Below, piece by piece: positions 26,934 through 34,706 of a stretch of DNA of 64,000 bases; the first letter of the stretch is position 1, and the number at the start of each line of letters is the position of its first letter. A program made the translations under genes and the position numbers. The DNA comes from Collinsella aerofaciens (lineage in GTDB: Bacteria; Actinomycetota; Coriobacteriia; Coriobacteriales; Coriobacteriaceae), in NCBI RefSeq assembly GCF_015670745.1, contig NZ_JADPCH010000001.1, positions 1 to 64,000 on the forward strand, read 5' to 3'. Below the pieces are notes generated by a model, which saw nothing but the letters and a program-made list of their open reading frames with translations, was not told where the DNA came from and made no database searches.

Positions 26934-28697
26934 CTAGTGCTTGCCGCCGTGACTGTTGAGCCAGATATTGCGGCCCAGCATAAGCGCCAGCACCAGCGCG
27001 CTCACGTAGCCAAAGAAGCCGATGACCGGAATGCCGAGGACAACCGGCTCGATGCGCGCGTAGTACACCACCGACGAACCGATAAACAGGCCAGCGATAA
27101 CGATAGCCATCGACATACGGTCGATAATTCCGCCCAGCTGTCGCAGTGCCTTATCGCTGCTCATGATCTGCGTGTTCACCTTAAGCTGGCCGCGCGTGAG
27201 CATGCGCGAAGCCAAGCCCAAATACTCGGCCGCCTCGAGCGAGCCTTTTGCCGCGCGATAGCTGCTCGCGGCAAGATCGCGTCCCATATCACGCACGCGC
27301 GCATAGGTGCTTTTTTCGTTTTTGATGTGCGTCTGGATGATCTGGATCATGTTGACGTTGGGCATATACTCGGTCAGCAAACCCTCGAGCGTCACCATGC
27401 CGCGGGCGAACATCGTCACCACGCTCGGCAGCTCAACATCGTTTTTGCGCGCCAGGTTTAGCAGCGAGGTCAAAAACTCGCCGATATCCAGATCTTTAAG
27501 GTCAAGACCCGCAAAGTCGGCGACGATAAAGTCCAAGTCGGACAAAAAGGCCGAATGATCGAGCTCGGCCGAGTCGCCACGCGTCACGGCGAAGCGCATG
27601 AGCGAATCCTTGAGCTTGGGCACGTCACCCTCGGCCACGGCGAAAATCATGTCCTTAACGATGCCACGATCGTGGCTCGACATGCGTCCGACCATGCCCA
27701 AGTCGATAAAGTAAACGATGCCGTCCTTGAGAATGATGTTTCCCGCATGCGGGTCGGCATGGAAAAAGCCGTCGTCGAGCACCTGCGTCGAGTAGTCCTC
27801 GACAATCGCGGCACCGATCTTTTCCAAGTCATAGCCCTCGGCCACCAAGCGTTCAGGATCGGCAATCGAAATGCCGTCGACGTAGTCCATAACCACCACG
27901 TGCTCGGTGCACAGGTCCAGATAGGATTTAGGGCACGTCACGCCATGAACGCTCTTATGGAACTCGTAGAAGTCGTTGAGGTTTTTGGCCTCGGCCAAAA
28001 AGTTGGTCTCCTCGCGAAACGAGGTCCACAACTCCTCGACTACGCCGTGCAGGTCAACGAATTGATCGGTGTTGACGAACTTGGAAACGATACGCACCAC
28101 CGAGCGGATGATATCGATGTCCTGTGCCATAACCTGCTGCGCACCGGGGCGCTGCACCTTGACGGCCACGTCCTCGCCCGTCACCAGACGAGCGCGGTGT
28201 ACCTGCGCGAGCGACGCACTACCGAGCGGGTTGGGGTCGATCGCATCGAACATCTCCCCCAGGCGCAGGCCGTATTCTTCTTCCAGACAACTGAGTACGA
28301 CCTCGTACGGCACCGGTTCCACGTCGGAGCGCAGACGACGCAGCTCGTCGCAAAAGCGTTGCGGCAGAATCTCGGACCGGTTGGCCAAAATCTGCCCCAT
28401 CTTGACGAACATGGGGCCGAGTTCCTCGAGCAGGCGGCGCAAACGAACCGGCGTGAGGTTATCCCACACGCGGTACTTTTTGACCAGGCGAACAATCTGC
28501 CCAATGCGTTCGCGACGACCCGCCGGCGTGAGCTGGTATTCCTCGTCCGGCGCCATCGCGTCGGGCTCCTCGGGCACCATATCGACAGCGCGCGGCTTCT
28601 TGCGAGCGCCCGAGACGGCGGCATCGACCTCATCGACAACCGCCGCCTCGTCACCCAAGGGATCTAGATTGTTGTAATCGGTGGTGGAATCTGCCAT
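26934..28697 (-). CDS. ABC1/UbiB family atypical kinase (AarF-like)
   Basis: 587 residues. Family-specific KxGQ motif in FVKMGQILANRSEILP (99-102), the P-loop-like alanine/serine loop NPLGSASLAQVHRA, the ATP-site lysine K180 in VAVKVQRPG, the catalytic FFHADPHAGN and the metal motif IDLGMVGR. Two transmembrane helices lie at ~535-585. UbiB-type proteins are ATPases that help extract or move quinones and other isoprenoid lipids. The acidic N-terminal ~55 residues are not conserved. It starts eight bases after the stop of a phasin-like gene; such ABC1-phasin pairs recur in bacteria. Confidence 0.92.
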   Translation of the reverse strand: MADSTTDYNNLDPLGDEAAVVDEVDAAVSGARKKPRAVDMVPEEPDAMAPDEEYQLTPAGRRERIGQIVRLVKKYRVWDNLTPVRLRRLLEELGPMFVKMGQILANRSEILPQRFCDELRRLRSDVEPVPYEVVLSCLEEEYGLRLGEMFDAIDPNPLGSASLAQVHRARLVTGEDVAVKVQRPGAQQVMAQDIDIIRSVVRIVSKFVNTDQFVDLHGVVEELWTSFREETNFLAEAKNLNDFYEFHKSVHGVTCPKSYLDLCTEHVVVMDYVDGISIADPERLVAEGYDLEKIGAAIVEDYSTQVLDDGFFHADPHAGNIILKDGIVYFIDLGMVGRMSSHDRGIVKDMIFAVAEGDVPKLKDSLMRFAVTRGDSAELDHSAFLSDLDFIVADFAGLDLKDLDIGEFLTSLLNLARKNDVELPSVVTMFARGMVTLEGLLTEYMPNVNMIQIIQTHIKNEKSTYARVRDMGRDLAASSYRAAKGSLEAAEYLGLASRMLTRGQLKVNTQIMSSDKALRQLGGIIDRMSMAIVIAGLFIGSSVVYYARIEPVVLGIPVIGFFGYVSALVLALMLGRNIWLNSHGGKH

Positions 28698-28705
28698 CTG
28701 CGCTG

Positions 28706-29122
28706 CTACTCGGCCTCTTCGGTATCCTTCGCATCGTCGGGCTCAACGGACTCGAAGGGCACCGAGGTCACGTTGTCCTCGACCGAATCGACGATGTCGC
28801 GCACATGGGCCAGGAAGGCCGTGCGCTCGGGCGCGGTCATAACGCGGACGCGGGCAAGGATGAGTTCGTCGAGCACGCGCTGGGCCGCGGTCTCGCCCTG
28901 CATGCCCAAGCGCTCGGTCAGATCGGAGATGGTACCACCGGCCTGCTCGAACATGTCGGACACACTGCGGGCGATATCGGGGGTGGCGGTGTCCTTGCGG
29001 ACCTGCTCGCCCTTGGTGTTAAGGTCGTCGAGGACCTTCTTGCCGCCTTCGACAGCAACGGCGGCAGCGCCAAAGCCCACGTTAATGGCGCCGTTAACAA
29101 GCTGATCGAGTTTCATAACCAT
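28706..29122 (-). CDS. Phasin-like helical protein paired with the ABC1 kinase
   Basis: 138 residues, mostly amphipathic helix. The N-terminus MVMKLDQLVNGAINVGFGAA has a glycine/alanine-rich helix, followed by EGGKKVLDDLNTKGEQVRKD, the style of the PhaF/PhaI-like (phasin) superfamily. The middle (QVRKDTATPDIARSVSDMF) and C-terminal halves are charged helices ending in an acidic tail. The ATG at 29122 has ggag six bases ahead. Its position directly before the ABC1 gene suggests a shared lipid-associated role, inferred from co-occurrence only. Confidence 0.7.
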   Translation of the reverse strand: MVMKLDQLVNGAINVGFGAAAVAVEGGKKVLDDLNTKGEQVRKDTATPDIARSVSDMFEQAGGTISDLTERLGMQGETAAQRVLDELILARVRVMTAPERTAFLAHVRDIVDSVEDNVTSVPFESVEPDDAKDTEEAE

Positions 29123-29221
29123 GGTTGTCTCCAATCACAAACAACTGCATTGGCGTTCTTGTACCCAAGATTGAGCGAAAGCGACAAAGCGTTTTAGCGC
29201 TATTCAATCGACGGGAAATCC

Positions 29222-30745
29222 CTACCTCACGTTGTCGTTCATCGCGAAAGAGTTCTTCATGGCGCAGCTCGTGGTGTAGAGCACCTTGCCCAGCAGGGCA
29301 TCGGTCTCCACGCGGACACGCTCGGCAAAGGCCTCGTTGGCGCGTGCAAGCTCGGCAGGCACCTCGGCCTCGGGCAGAGCGGCTACGGCAGCGTCGACGT
29401 CATGGATCTGCTTGTGGCCCATGCCACCGACCTTCTCCTGATAATCCTCGACCGCGCGACCGCACTCATGGAAGCGGACGTCAGCCAGCGCGCCGATCAG
29501 GCGGTTGGCCCAGTAGAAGTTTTCGGACGTCACGCGAGCCTGCGTGTCGGCATAGTACTCGGGCATGGTCTCGACGTTGGCGTACAGCGGAACCAGCGCG
29601 TTAAACGAGTTGGAGCCAAACGCCATCCACTGCACGGCGCGATAGGCCGGCTGCGCATAGGGGCGCAGCTGCAACACGGCGAGCTGGCTGTTGCGGTTGA
29701 TGCCGATGGGGCGATATGCGCCACGTGTAGCGGGCGTGCCCTTGCTACCGTAGCAATCGTACTCCGTGCCCTGGTAGTGGCTCGAGAGTACGTACTTGAT
29801 GTCCTCGATGGTCACCTTGCGCTCGGGCACGCGGCTCCAGGGGATATCGTCGCTCTCGGGCGTGTAGTCGGCGTCGGGGCCATCCCACACGTCGCTGGGG
29901 TTGAGACAGCGCTGCATGTACCACGCGCGCGGCGTGTTGTAGACGTGGTCGCTGTCGCTGTGCGAGCCAAAGGCCTCGCGCGGGTTAAAGACCGCAGCCG
30001 GGCCGTCGCCCTCGACGCCCAGCGTCAGGTCCAGATGCCACTCGGCCATCCAGGCGCGCAAGTCGGCGGAGCACATGTGGTCGGCCTGGGCGCCCTCGGC
30101 GTCATCCAGGTCAAAACTGTCGATACCCAACTGGTTGGGCATGGTCACATAGGCGTCGTCAGGCACGCGCTTGGCAATCCAGTGGTGACCACCGATGGTC
30201 TCGAGCCACCAGATCTCGTCCACATCACTAAAGGCGATGCCGTTGTTCTCGTAGGTGCCGTAGCGCTCGAGCAGGTCGCCCAGGATACGAACGCCGTCGC
30301 GGGCGGACTTAGCGTACGGCAGGACCAGGGTCACCATGTCCTCCTCGCCCAGGCCGCCGGGCTGTGCCGGAACGTATCCGTCCTCGCCCTCGTTGCCCTT
30401 GGCGGGTACGTAGTCGACGAGCGGATCGGCGCCGCGGACGCGCTCGTTGGTGGTGAGCGTCTCGGTTGCGGACATGCCCACATTGAGCTCGTTGAAACCG
30501 GCCTCGGCCCAGATGCCGTGGCCCGGGACAACATCGGGGACACTCGTGTAGCGCATGGGGTTATCGGGCAGCTCAACGGTCAGGTGACTCAGGACGCTCG
30601 TGTAGACGCGCGGCTGCTCGTCGGGATGCACCACGCGCATACGCTTGGGCTCAAACACCCCGTTGGACGAGTCCTCGTTACGCGCGACCAGGGTCGACCC
30701 GTCGTAGCTCGCGTTCTTACCAACCAAAATCGTTGTGCACGGCAT
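29222..30745 (-). CDS. C69 family dipeptidase (PepD-like)
   Basis: 507 residues. An N-terminal-nucleophile hydrolase: the protein starts MPCTTILVGKNAS, so Cys3 becomes the catalytic N-terminal residue after short processing. Conserved blocks: YDGSTLVARNEDSSNG, GIWAEAGFNELNVGMSATET and VDEIWWLETIGGHHW. Cleaves a broad range of dipeptides in the cytoplasm (Lactobacillus PepD type). The second ATG (30745) is chosen because aaggagg sits six bases upstream and because it leaves Cys close to the terminus. It stands alone, with the 238-bp inverted-repeat element behind it. Confidence 0.93.
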   Translation of the reverse strand: MPCTTILVGKNASYDGSTLVARNEDSSNGVFEPKRMRVVHPDEQPRVYTSVLSHLTVELPDNPMRYTSVPDVVPGHGIWAEAGFNELNVGMSATETLTTNERVRGADPLVDYVPAKGNEGEDGYVPAQPGGLGEEDMVTLVLPYAKSARDGVRILGDLLERYGTYENNGIAFSDVDEIWWLETIGGHHWIAKRVPDDAYVTMPNQLGIDSFDLDDAEGAQADHMCSADLRAWMAEWHLDLTLGVEGDGPAAVFNPREAFGSHSDSDHVYNTPRAWYMQRCLNPSDVWDGPDADYTPESDDIPWSRVPERKVTIEDIKYVLSSHYQGTEYDCYGSKGTPATRGAYRPIGINRNSQLAVLQLRPYAQPAYRAVQWMAFGSNSFNALVPLYANVETMPEYYADTQARVTSENFYWANRLIGALADVRFHECGRAVEDYQEKVGGMGHKQIHDVDAAVAALPEAEVPAELARANEAFAERVRVETDALLGKVLYTTSCAMKNSFAMNDNVR

Positions 30746-30827
30746 GCGCATCCTCCTTGAGCGAAGAAATCAAACGATAACAGTGTATCGCTTCGGCGCA
30801 GAAAGGGCGAAACCACGGCCTCGGCAG

Positions 30828-31065
30828 CCCCGTGGTCAAAAAATGCCAAATATGAGTACTGTCACCAATTTAGTGGCAGCAAATTTCCCTGTAACGAGTG
30901 CCGAAAATCCCCATTTGCCCAAAAGCAAGACAACGTTATTCCCCATAAGTTCAATAAAATAGGCTTCCTAACGATAATGGATACCGTTAGGAAGCCAAAA
31001 AGACGTAAGACATATGTGACTATCTTGGCAACAGTACTCATATTTGGCATTGTTTGACCACGTGG
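30828..31065. repeat. 238-bp element with 39-bp terminal inverted repeats
   Basis: Left arm 30828-30866 and right arm 31027-31065 are inverted copies with 35 of 39 matches, sharing the core aatgccaaatatgagtactg. The interior is much more AT-rich than neighbouring genes and contains a 12-bp hairpin at 30962-30996 but no plausible gene. It occupies nearly the whole gap between folD and the C69 gene. It may be a non-autonomous mobile element or a large structured palindrome. Target-site duplications were not found by eye. Confidence 0.8.
30962..30996 (-). terminator. Terminator-like hairpin after folD, inside the 238-bp element
   Basis: 12-bp perfect stem ggcttcctaacg / cgttaggaagcc with an 11-base loop. 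On the minus strand it is followed by tattttatt. It lies about 100 bases past the folD stop. Confidence 0.65.
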
Positions 31066-31099
31066 TATATAGCTAACCCCCTCAAACAGCCCAAAACGC

Positions 31100-31954
31100 C
31101 TATTTCGATGCGCGCTCCGCCGCCTCAATCACGTGTTTGGCGAGAATCGCCGTTGTCACGGCGCCCACGCCGCCCGGCACAGGGGTGATGGCACCAACAA
31201 CCGGCTCCGCGGCAACAAAATCGACGTCACCCACCAGCTTGCCAGCGTCCTCATCCCAGTTAATGCCCACATCAATGATCGTCTGGTCCTCGCGAACGGC
31301 ATCCACGCCAATCGTGCGCGCGCGTCCAACGGCTGCGACCACAATATCAGCCGCACGACATTCGGCAGCCAAGTCGCGCGTATGCGTATGGCACGTCGTC
31401 ACCGTGGCATTGCGAGCCGTAAGCATGGCGGCAACGGGACGGCCAATCACCAGCGATCGACCGACGACCGCGACCTTGGCCCCATCCAGCTCAACGCCGT
31501 AATGGCCCAGCAACGCCAGCACGGCCTCGGCCGTGCAGGGAGCAAAACCCTCGCCGCGCCCCGAAAGCGTGGTAAGCAGCGAAGACGGCGTCATGGAGTC
31601 AACGTCCTTGGCGGGATCGAGCGCTGCGGCGACGGCGTTCTCGTCAAGGCCGGCGGGCAGCGGGCGGAACATCAGACAGCCATGAACAGCCGAATCAGTA
31701 TTGATGTCCTCGATGGCCGCCAGCAGCTCGTCCTGCGAAACATCGGCAGGAAGCAAAACGCGGCGCGCCTCAATGCCAACCTTCTCGCAGCGCTTGAGAG
31801 CGCCGCGCTCGTAGGATAGGTCGTCCTCGCGCTCACCCACACGCACGATAGCCAACGTCGGAACAACGCCCCGCTCGCGCAGGGCTGCGCAGCGAGCAGC
31901 AAGTTCCTCAGTCAAAGCGCGAGCAACGGGAGCACCCTTCAGCAGCTCGGCCAT
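31100..31954 (-). CDS. folD: FolD-type methylene-THF dehydrogenase lacking the cyclohydrolase lysine
   Basis: 284 residues with the FolD fold: KDVDSMTP, VVGRSLVIGRPVAAM (NADP site) and ITPVPGGVGAVTTA near the C-terminus. Aligned without gaps to E. coli FolD as I recall it (YVASKRKAC), this protein reads YERGALKRC: Tyr48 is kept, but the catalytic Lys54 position is Ala52. The nearby Gln98 position (VQLPLP) is Phe96 (MFRPLP). Lys54 is required for the cyclohydrolase reaction, so this enzyme is expected to retain dehydrogenase activity only. The gene directly upstream encodes FchA, a separate cyclohydrolase, with two bases between stop and ATG. fhs lies at 43-44.7 kb. Confidence 0.9.
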   Translation of the reverse strand: MAELLKGAPVARALTEELAARCAALRERGVVPTLAIVRVGEREDDLSYERGALKRCEKVGIEARRVLLPADVSQDELLAAIEDINTDSAVHGCLMFRPLPAGLDENAVAAALDPAKDVDSMTPSSLLTTLSGRGEGFAPCTAEAVLALLGHYGVELDGAKVAVVGRSLVIGRPVAAMLTARNATVTTCHTHTRDLAAECRAADIVVAAVGRARTIGVDAVREDQTIIDVGINWDEDAGKLVGDVDFVAAEPVVGAITPVPGGVGAVTTAILAKHVIEAAERASK

Positions 31955-31956
31955 GG

Positions 31957-32589
31957 CTATCCCCTCTTCCTGGCGGCATCGGCGGCACGGCGCGCCAGCG
32001 CATCGGCGCGCGGCAGCCACGTATCCAGCAGCTCATCGCACGCCGCCTCAAGCTCCTCAGCGCGTGCCCGATCTTTCATAGACGTAGTGTTGGCAAAGAG
32101 CGTCAGGCTCGCGCCCTGCATGGCGGCGCGGCAGAATACGGCGCCGCACGCCACGTCGGACAGCAGCTGTCGGGAGCCCTTGTCCGCCATGTCCTCGAGC
32201 AGCGCCAGCGCGCGCCCGCAGGCATCCATAATGCGATACGGTGGCATGGCGGCCACATGCAGCGCATCCTGAATCGCGGTCGCTCGAGCCGGATCGTCAC
32301 GCGGAATACCGTACGCCGCGGACACCTGCCCGTAGGCACGAACGTCCTCGGCAACCAGACCCACAAGTTCCTGCGCCAACTCATCCGCCTGGGCAAACGC
32401 GCGCGTCAGATCGTCTGCGCGATCGGCAAGCGCGGGGTTTGTCGCCCCATAGCGGGCAACCATTCCGCAAAGCGAGGCGCCCAGCGCACCTACAAAGGCG
32501 CTCGCGCTGCCACCACCGGGAACCGGCTCGCGCGCGGCCAGCGCCTCGGCAAAACCGCGACAGGTTTTATCCATCATCTCTTGGCTCAT
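31957..32589 (-). CDS. fchA: Cyclodeaminase/cyclohydrolase family protein (methenyl-THF cyclohydrolase)
   Basis: 210 residues. Characteristic VPGGGSASAFVGALGASL near the N-terminus, followed by an all-helical fold with VAEDVRAYGQVSAAYG and LLSDVACGAVFCRAA. This family (FTCD C-domain, FchA) opens methenyl-THF to formyl-THF. No formimino-transferase domain is attached. The ATG at 32589 follows aaggtg. Its pairing with a FolD lacking the cyclohydrolase lysine makes the cyclohydrolase assignment likely over the histidine-degradation deaminase. Confidence 0.88.
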   Translation of the reverse strand: MSQEMMDKTCRGFAEALAAREPVPGGGSASAFVGALGASLCGMVARYGATNPALADRADDLTRAFAQADELAQELVGLVAEDVRAYGQVSAAYGIPRDDPARATAIQDALHVAAMPPYRIMDACGRALALLEDMADKGSRQLLSDVACGAVFCRAAMQGASLTLFANTTSMKDRARAEELEAACDELLDTWLPRADALARRAADAARKRG

Positions 32590-32968
32590 ACGCACACGCA
32601 CCTTCAAGTCATATATATCGGTCGGGCGGCCGACGCCGGCCGACCGCATCGATCACGTAATGGTGCTAAGTCTAGCCCATAAGTACGCGAGCGTCAGCGC
32701 ATCTGGCCATCGCGGATTTCTATGGCACGCGATAGGCGTCGACAACGCAAGCATGGGACACATGGCCCATCTTTCGAGACTCCCGAGCAGCACAAGCTGG
32801 GGCATATCTATAAGTAAGGAACCCGTTGGGGAACGGCCGCACAACGGCCACAAGCGATGAACGGAGGCATAAGTCGCACAGTACACAGAGACATCCGCCG
32901 CCAGCGCAATCAGTACCCCAACAGCATGCGGCGCCGTGATGTCATCAGCAGACAAGGAGGACGCCACC
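32590..32968. other. Gap between fchA and the first lipoprotein gene
   Basis: 379 bases with no credible gene. It holds divergent promoters and one copy of a 17-base motif (see 32754-32769). A possible -10 (tataag) lies near 32810. The aaggagg ribosome site of the next gene is at about 32954. Confidence 0.5.
32754..32769 (+). promoter_or_regulatory. Shared motif upstream of the first lipoprotein gene, candidate operator
   Basis: tgggacacatggccca; also present exactly at 33719-33734 ahead of the paralogous gene (17 bases including the preceding a). The ends tggg/ccca are inverted. Lies about 200 bases before the lipoprotein start. Confidence 0.45.
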
Positions 32969-33567
32969 ATGATGAAAAAGACCCTATCAATCCTTTCCCT
33001 TTGCATCGCCCTCTTTGCCGCGCTCGCCCTTGTGGGCTGCGGCGGGAGCGCATCGGGCGGCGGCAGCGCCCCCAAGAGCGAGAGCAAGGAAAAGGCCCCG
33101 TCGCCAAGAAGACCGACTACATCTGGTTTAAGGTCGAGATGCCCGAGGGCGTCGGCGTAAGCGACTCTGCCGGCAAGAATGCCGACAGAGTCCAGCTCAC
33201 CTTCCCCGAAGACGAGAACGCCTCGGCCGATCGCTTTATCCCCGTTTGGAAAAAAGCGCTGACGGCCGAGGAATCCCACGCCGACCCGGCGGAAAAGAAG
33301 GGGGATACGTTCCAGTGGAAGGATGGCGGGTCCGTCGAGTATAACGGCAGGACGTGGCTCGTCGGAACATACGAGGACAACAGCGGCATCTCAACCATGC
33401 TTTTTACCGATGTTGAGCCGGGAAGCGTCTACGTCCTCATCTCGAACTTCGACCAGCACAAGAAAGAAGCCGAGACACTCCTCAACTCCATCGAGTTCCC
33501 CGATGACATGGAAGAGGCAGTTTCCGAGGCACGCGAAGTCGAGATTTCGAGCATCGAGATCAAGTAA
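32969..33567 (+). pseudogene. Lipoprotein gene with a one-base frameshift, paralogue of 33809-34402
   Basis: The start (ATG 32969 after aaggagg) encodes a lipoprotein signal, MMKKTLSILSLCIALFAAL followed by ALVGCGG, in one frame. The remainder, beginning AKKTDYIWFKVEMPEGV and running to the stop at 33567, is in another. The switch falls at the cccc run 33096-33099; adding one C restores a continuous reading (KAPVAKKTDYIWF) that aligns with the intact paralogue (KPAVDMRTDFIWF). Both halves look well preserved, so the break is recent, a sequencing slip, or phase variation in the C run. If repaired it would be a ~200-residue lipoprotein of unknown function. Confidence 0.8.
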
Positions 33568-33636
33568 CGGGACACCCGCACGCGCCTACGCGCACCCGCG
33601 CACATGCGCCCCATTAAAACAACGGGCGCCCAACCC

Positions 33637-33671
33637 GGGGAGGGCCGACAGCACCAGCCCTCCCCTCTTTT
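33637..33671 (+). terminator. Rho-independent terminator of the first lipoprotein gene
   Basis: Perfect 9-bp stem ggggagggc / gccctcccc followed by tctttt. Confidence 0.85.
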
Positions 33672-33718
33672 GCGCCCGAACATATTGCCACTTAACGGCG
33701 CAAATCCGGCCCTCAGAA

Positions 33719-33734
33719 TGGGACACATGGCCCA
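33719..33734 (+). promoter_or_regulatory. Shared motif upstream of the second lipoprotein gene, candidate operator
   Basis: Exact second copy of the motif at 32754-32769, 75 bases before the start of the intact lipoprotein gene. Flanking bases differ, so the shared block is not just residual duplication of the whole upstream region. Confidence 0.45.
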
Positions 33735-33808
33735 CCCTAGCGAGCCGTCCACGCGTACAGTAAAGACAGGTAATCCATGGGCGGTTACAGATCGAGGAGG
33801 ACACGACC

Positions 33809-34402
33809 ATGAAAAAGAAGGCCTTTGCGATTCTCACCCTCTGCATCAGTCTCTTTGCCGCAGTTGCCCTGGTGGGCTGCGGTGGCAGCGGCGACGCTAC
33901 CGGAAGTGGCGGTGGCGGCGGGGCAGAAAAGCCAGCCGTGGATATGAGGACCGACTTCATTTGGTTTAAGGTCGAGGTTCCCGAGGGCGTCGAGATCACC
34001 GACGTTGCCGGCGACACGGCCGATAGGACCCAGTTTAAGTTCACCGAGAGCGAGCACGCCAGCGATCGCTTCATCCCCGTCTTCGACTCTGACAAGAACG
34101 CCGATGAGCTGTTCGACTACGAGGCAAAGTGGAAGGCCAGCTTTGAGTGGACCGAGAATGACCCCGTCAAGTACAACGGCAAGACTTGGCGCAACGCTTC
34201 CTATACACACTCGGGCGGCGTGACGACTGAGTACTTCACCGAAGCCGGCGGCGGCAGCGTCTACGTGAGCATCGACAACGTCGAAGAGCACAAGGACGCC
34301 GTCGAGACCATGATGAAGTCCCTGGAATTTGCCGATGATATCGCCAAGGCCAAGACCGAGGCTATGGATGTTAAGCTCGACGATATCGAGATTAAGCGCT
34401 AA
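33809..34402 (+). CDS. Lipoprotein of unknown function
   Basis: 197 residues. Signal peptide II: MKKKAFAILTLCISLFAAVA then the lipobox LVGC (Cys at 24), and a Gly/Ser-rich spacer. The mature domain (~45-197) begins TDFIWFKVEVPEGVEITD, contains VKYNGKTWRNASY and VYVSIDNVEEHKDAVETMM, and ends DIEIKR; it looks like a mixed alpha/beta domain. It is a paralogue of the frameshifted gene upstream over its full length. No known family recognised. The start follows gaggagg, and a strong terminator follows the gene. Confidence 0.85.
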   Translation: MKKKAFAILTLCISLFAAVALVGCGGSGDATGSGGGGGAEKPAVDMRTDFIWFKVEVPEGVEITDVAGDTADRTQFKFTESEHASDRFIPVFDSDKNADELFDYEAKWKASFEWTENDPVKYNGKTWRNASYTHSGGVTTEYFTEAGGGSVYVSIDNVEEHKDAVETMMKSLEFADDIAKAKTEAMDVKLDDIEIKR

Positions 34403-34706
34403 GCGACTGGCGAGCGCAACGGGAAACACGAGCGCAGCGAAGCAAGCGACAGTAACCCAGCGCTTCGCACCAAGGGAGGGTCGGCTCACCGGCCCTCCCT
34501 TTCTTATGCCGGTAGCTGGCGAACGCGAGGATGCCGGACTCCAAAACTATCCCAAGCGCGCCAGTAGCACCAATAGACAAGCGCCTCAGCACGTCCGCCC
34601 GCCGATCAATAGCGCCATGCAGACAATTTAAGCCGACGCCTTTAAACATCTGGGCAGTATAGTATCCAAAACGAGCGCATAACCGCACCCTGCGAACGGA
34701 GGAGTT
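34403..34706. other. Gap between the second lipoprotein gene and the PI-PLC-like gene
   Basis: 304 bases. Holds the lipoprotein terminator (34473-34503) and presumably the promoter of the next gene. Nothing else recognised. Confidence 0.5.
34473..34503 (+). terminator. Rho-independent terminator of the second lipoprotein gene
   Basis: Stem aagggagggtcgg / ccggccctccctt (one mismatch) with a four-base loop, then a short T-rich tail. Confidence 0.85.

Noticed and set aside
32969-33567. Programmed -1 frameshift producing a joined lipoprotein
   Set aside because: No standard slippery heptamer with downstream structure was found. A single-base indel in the C run is simpler.
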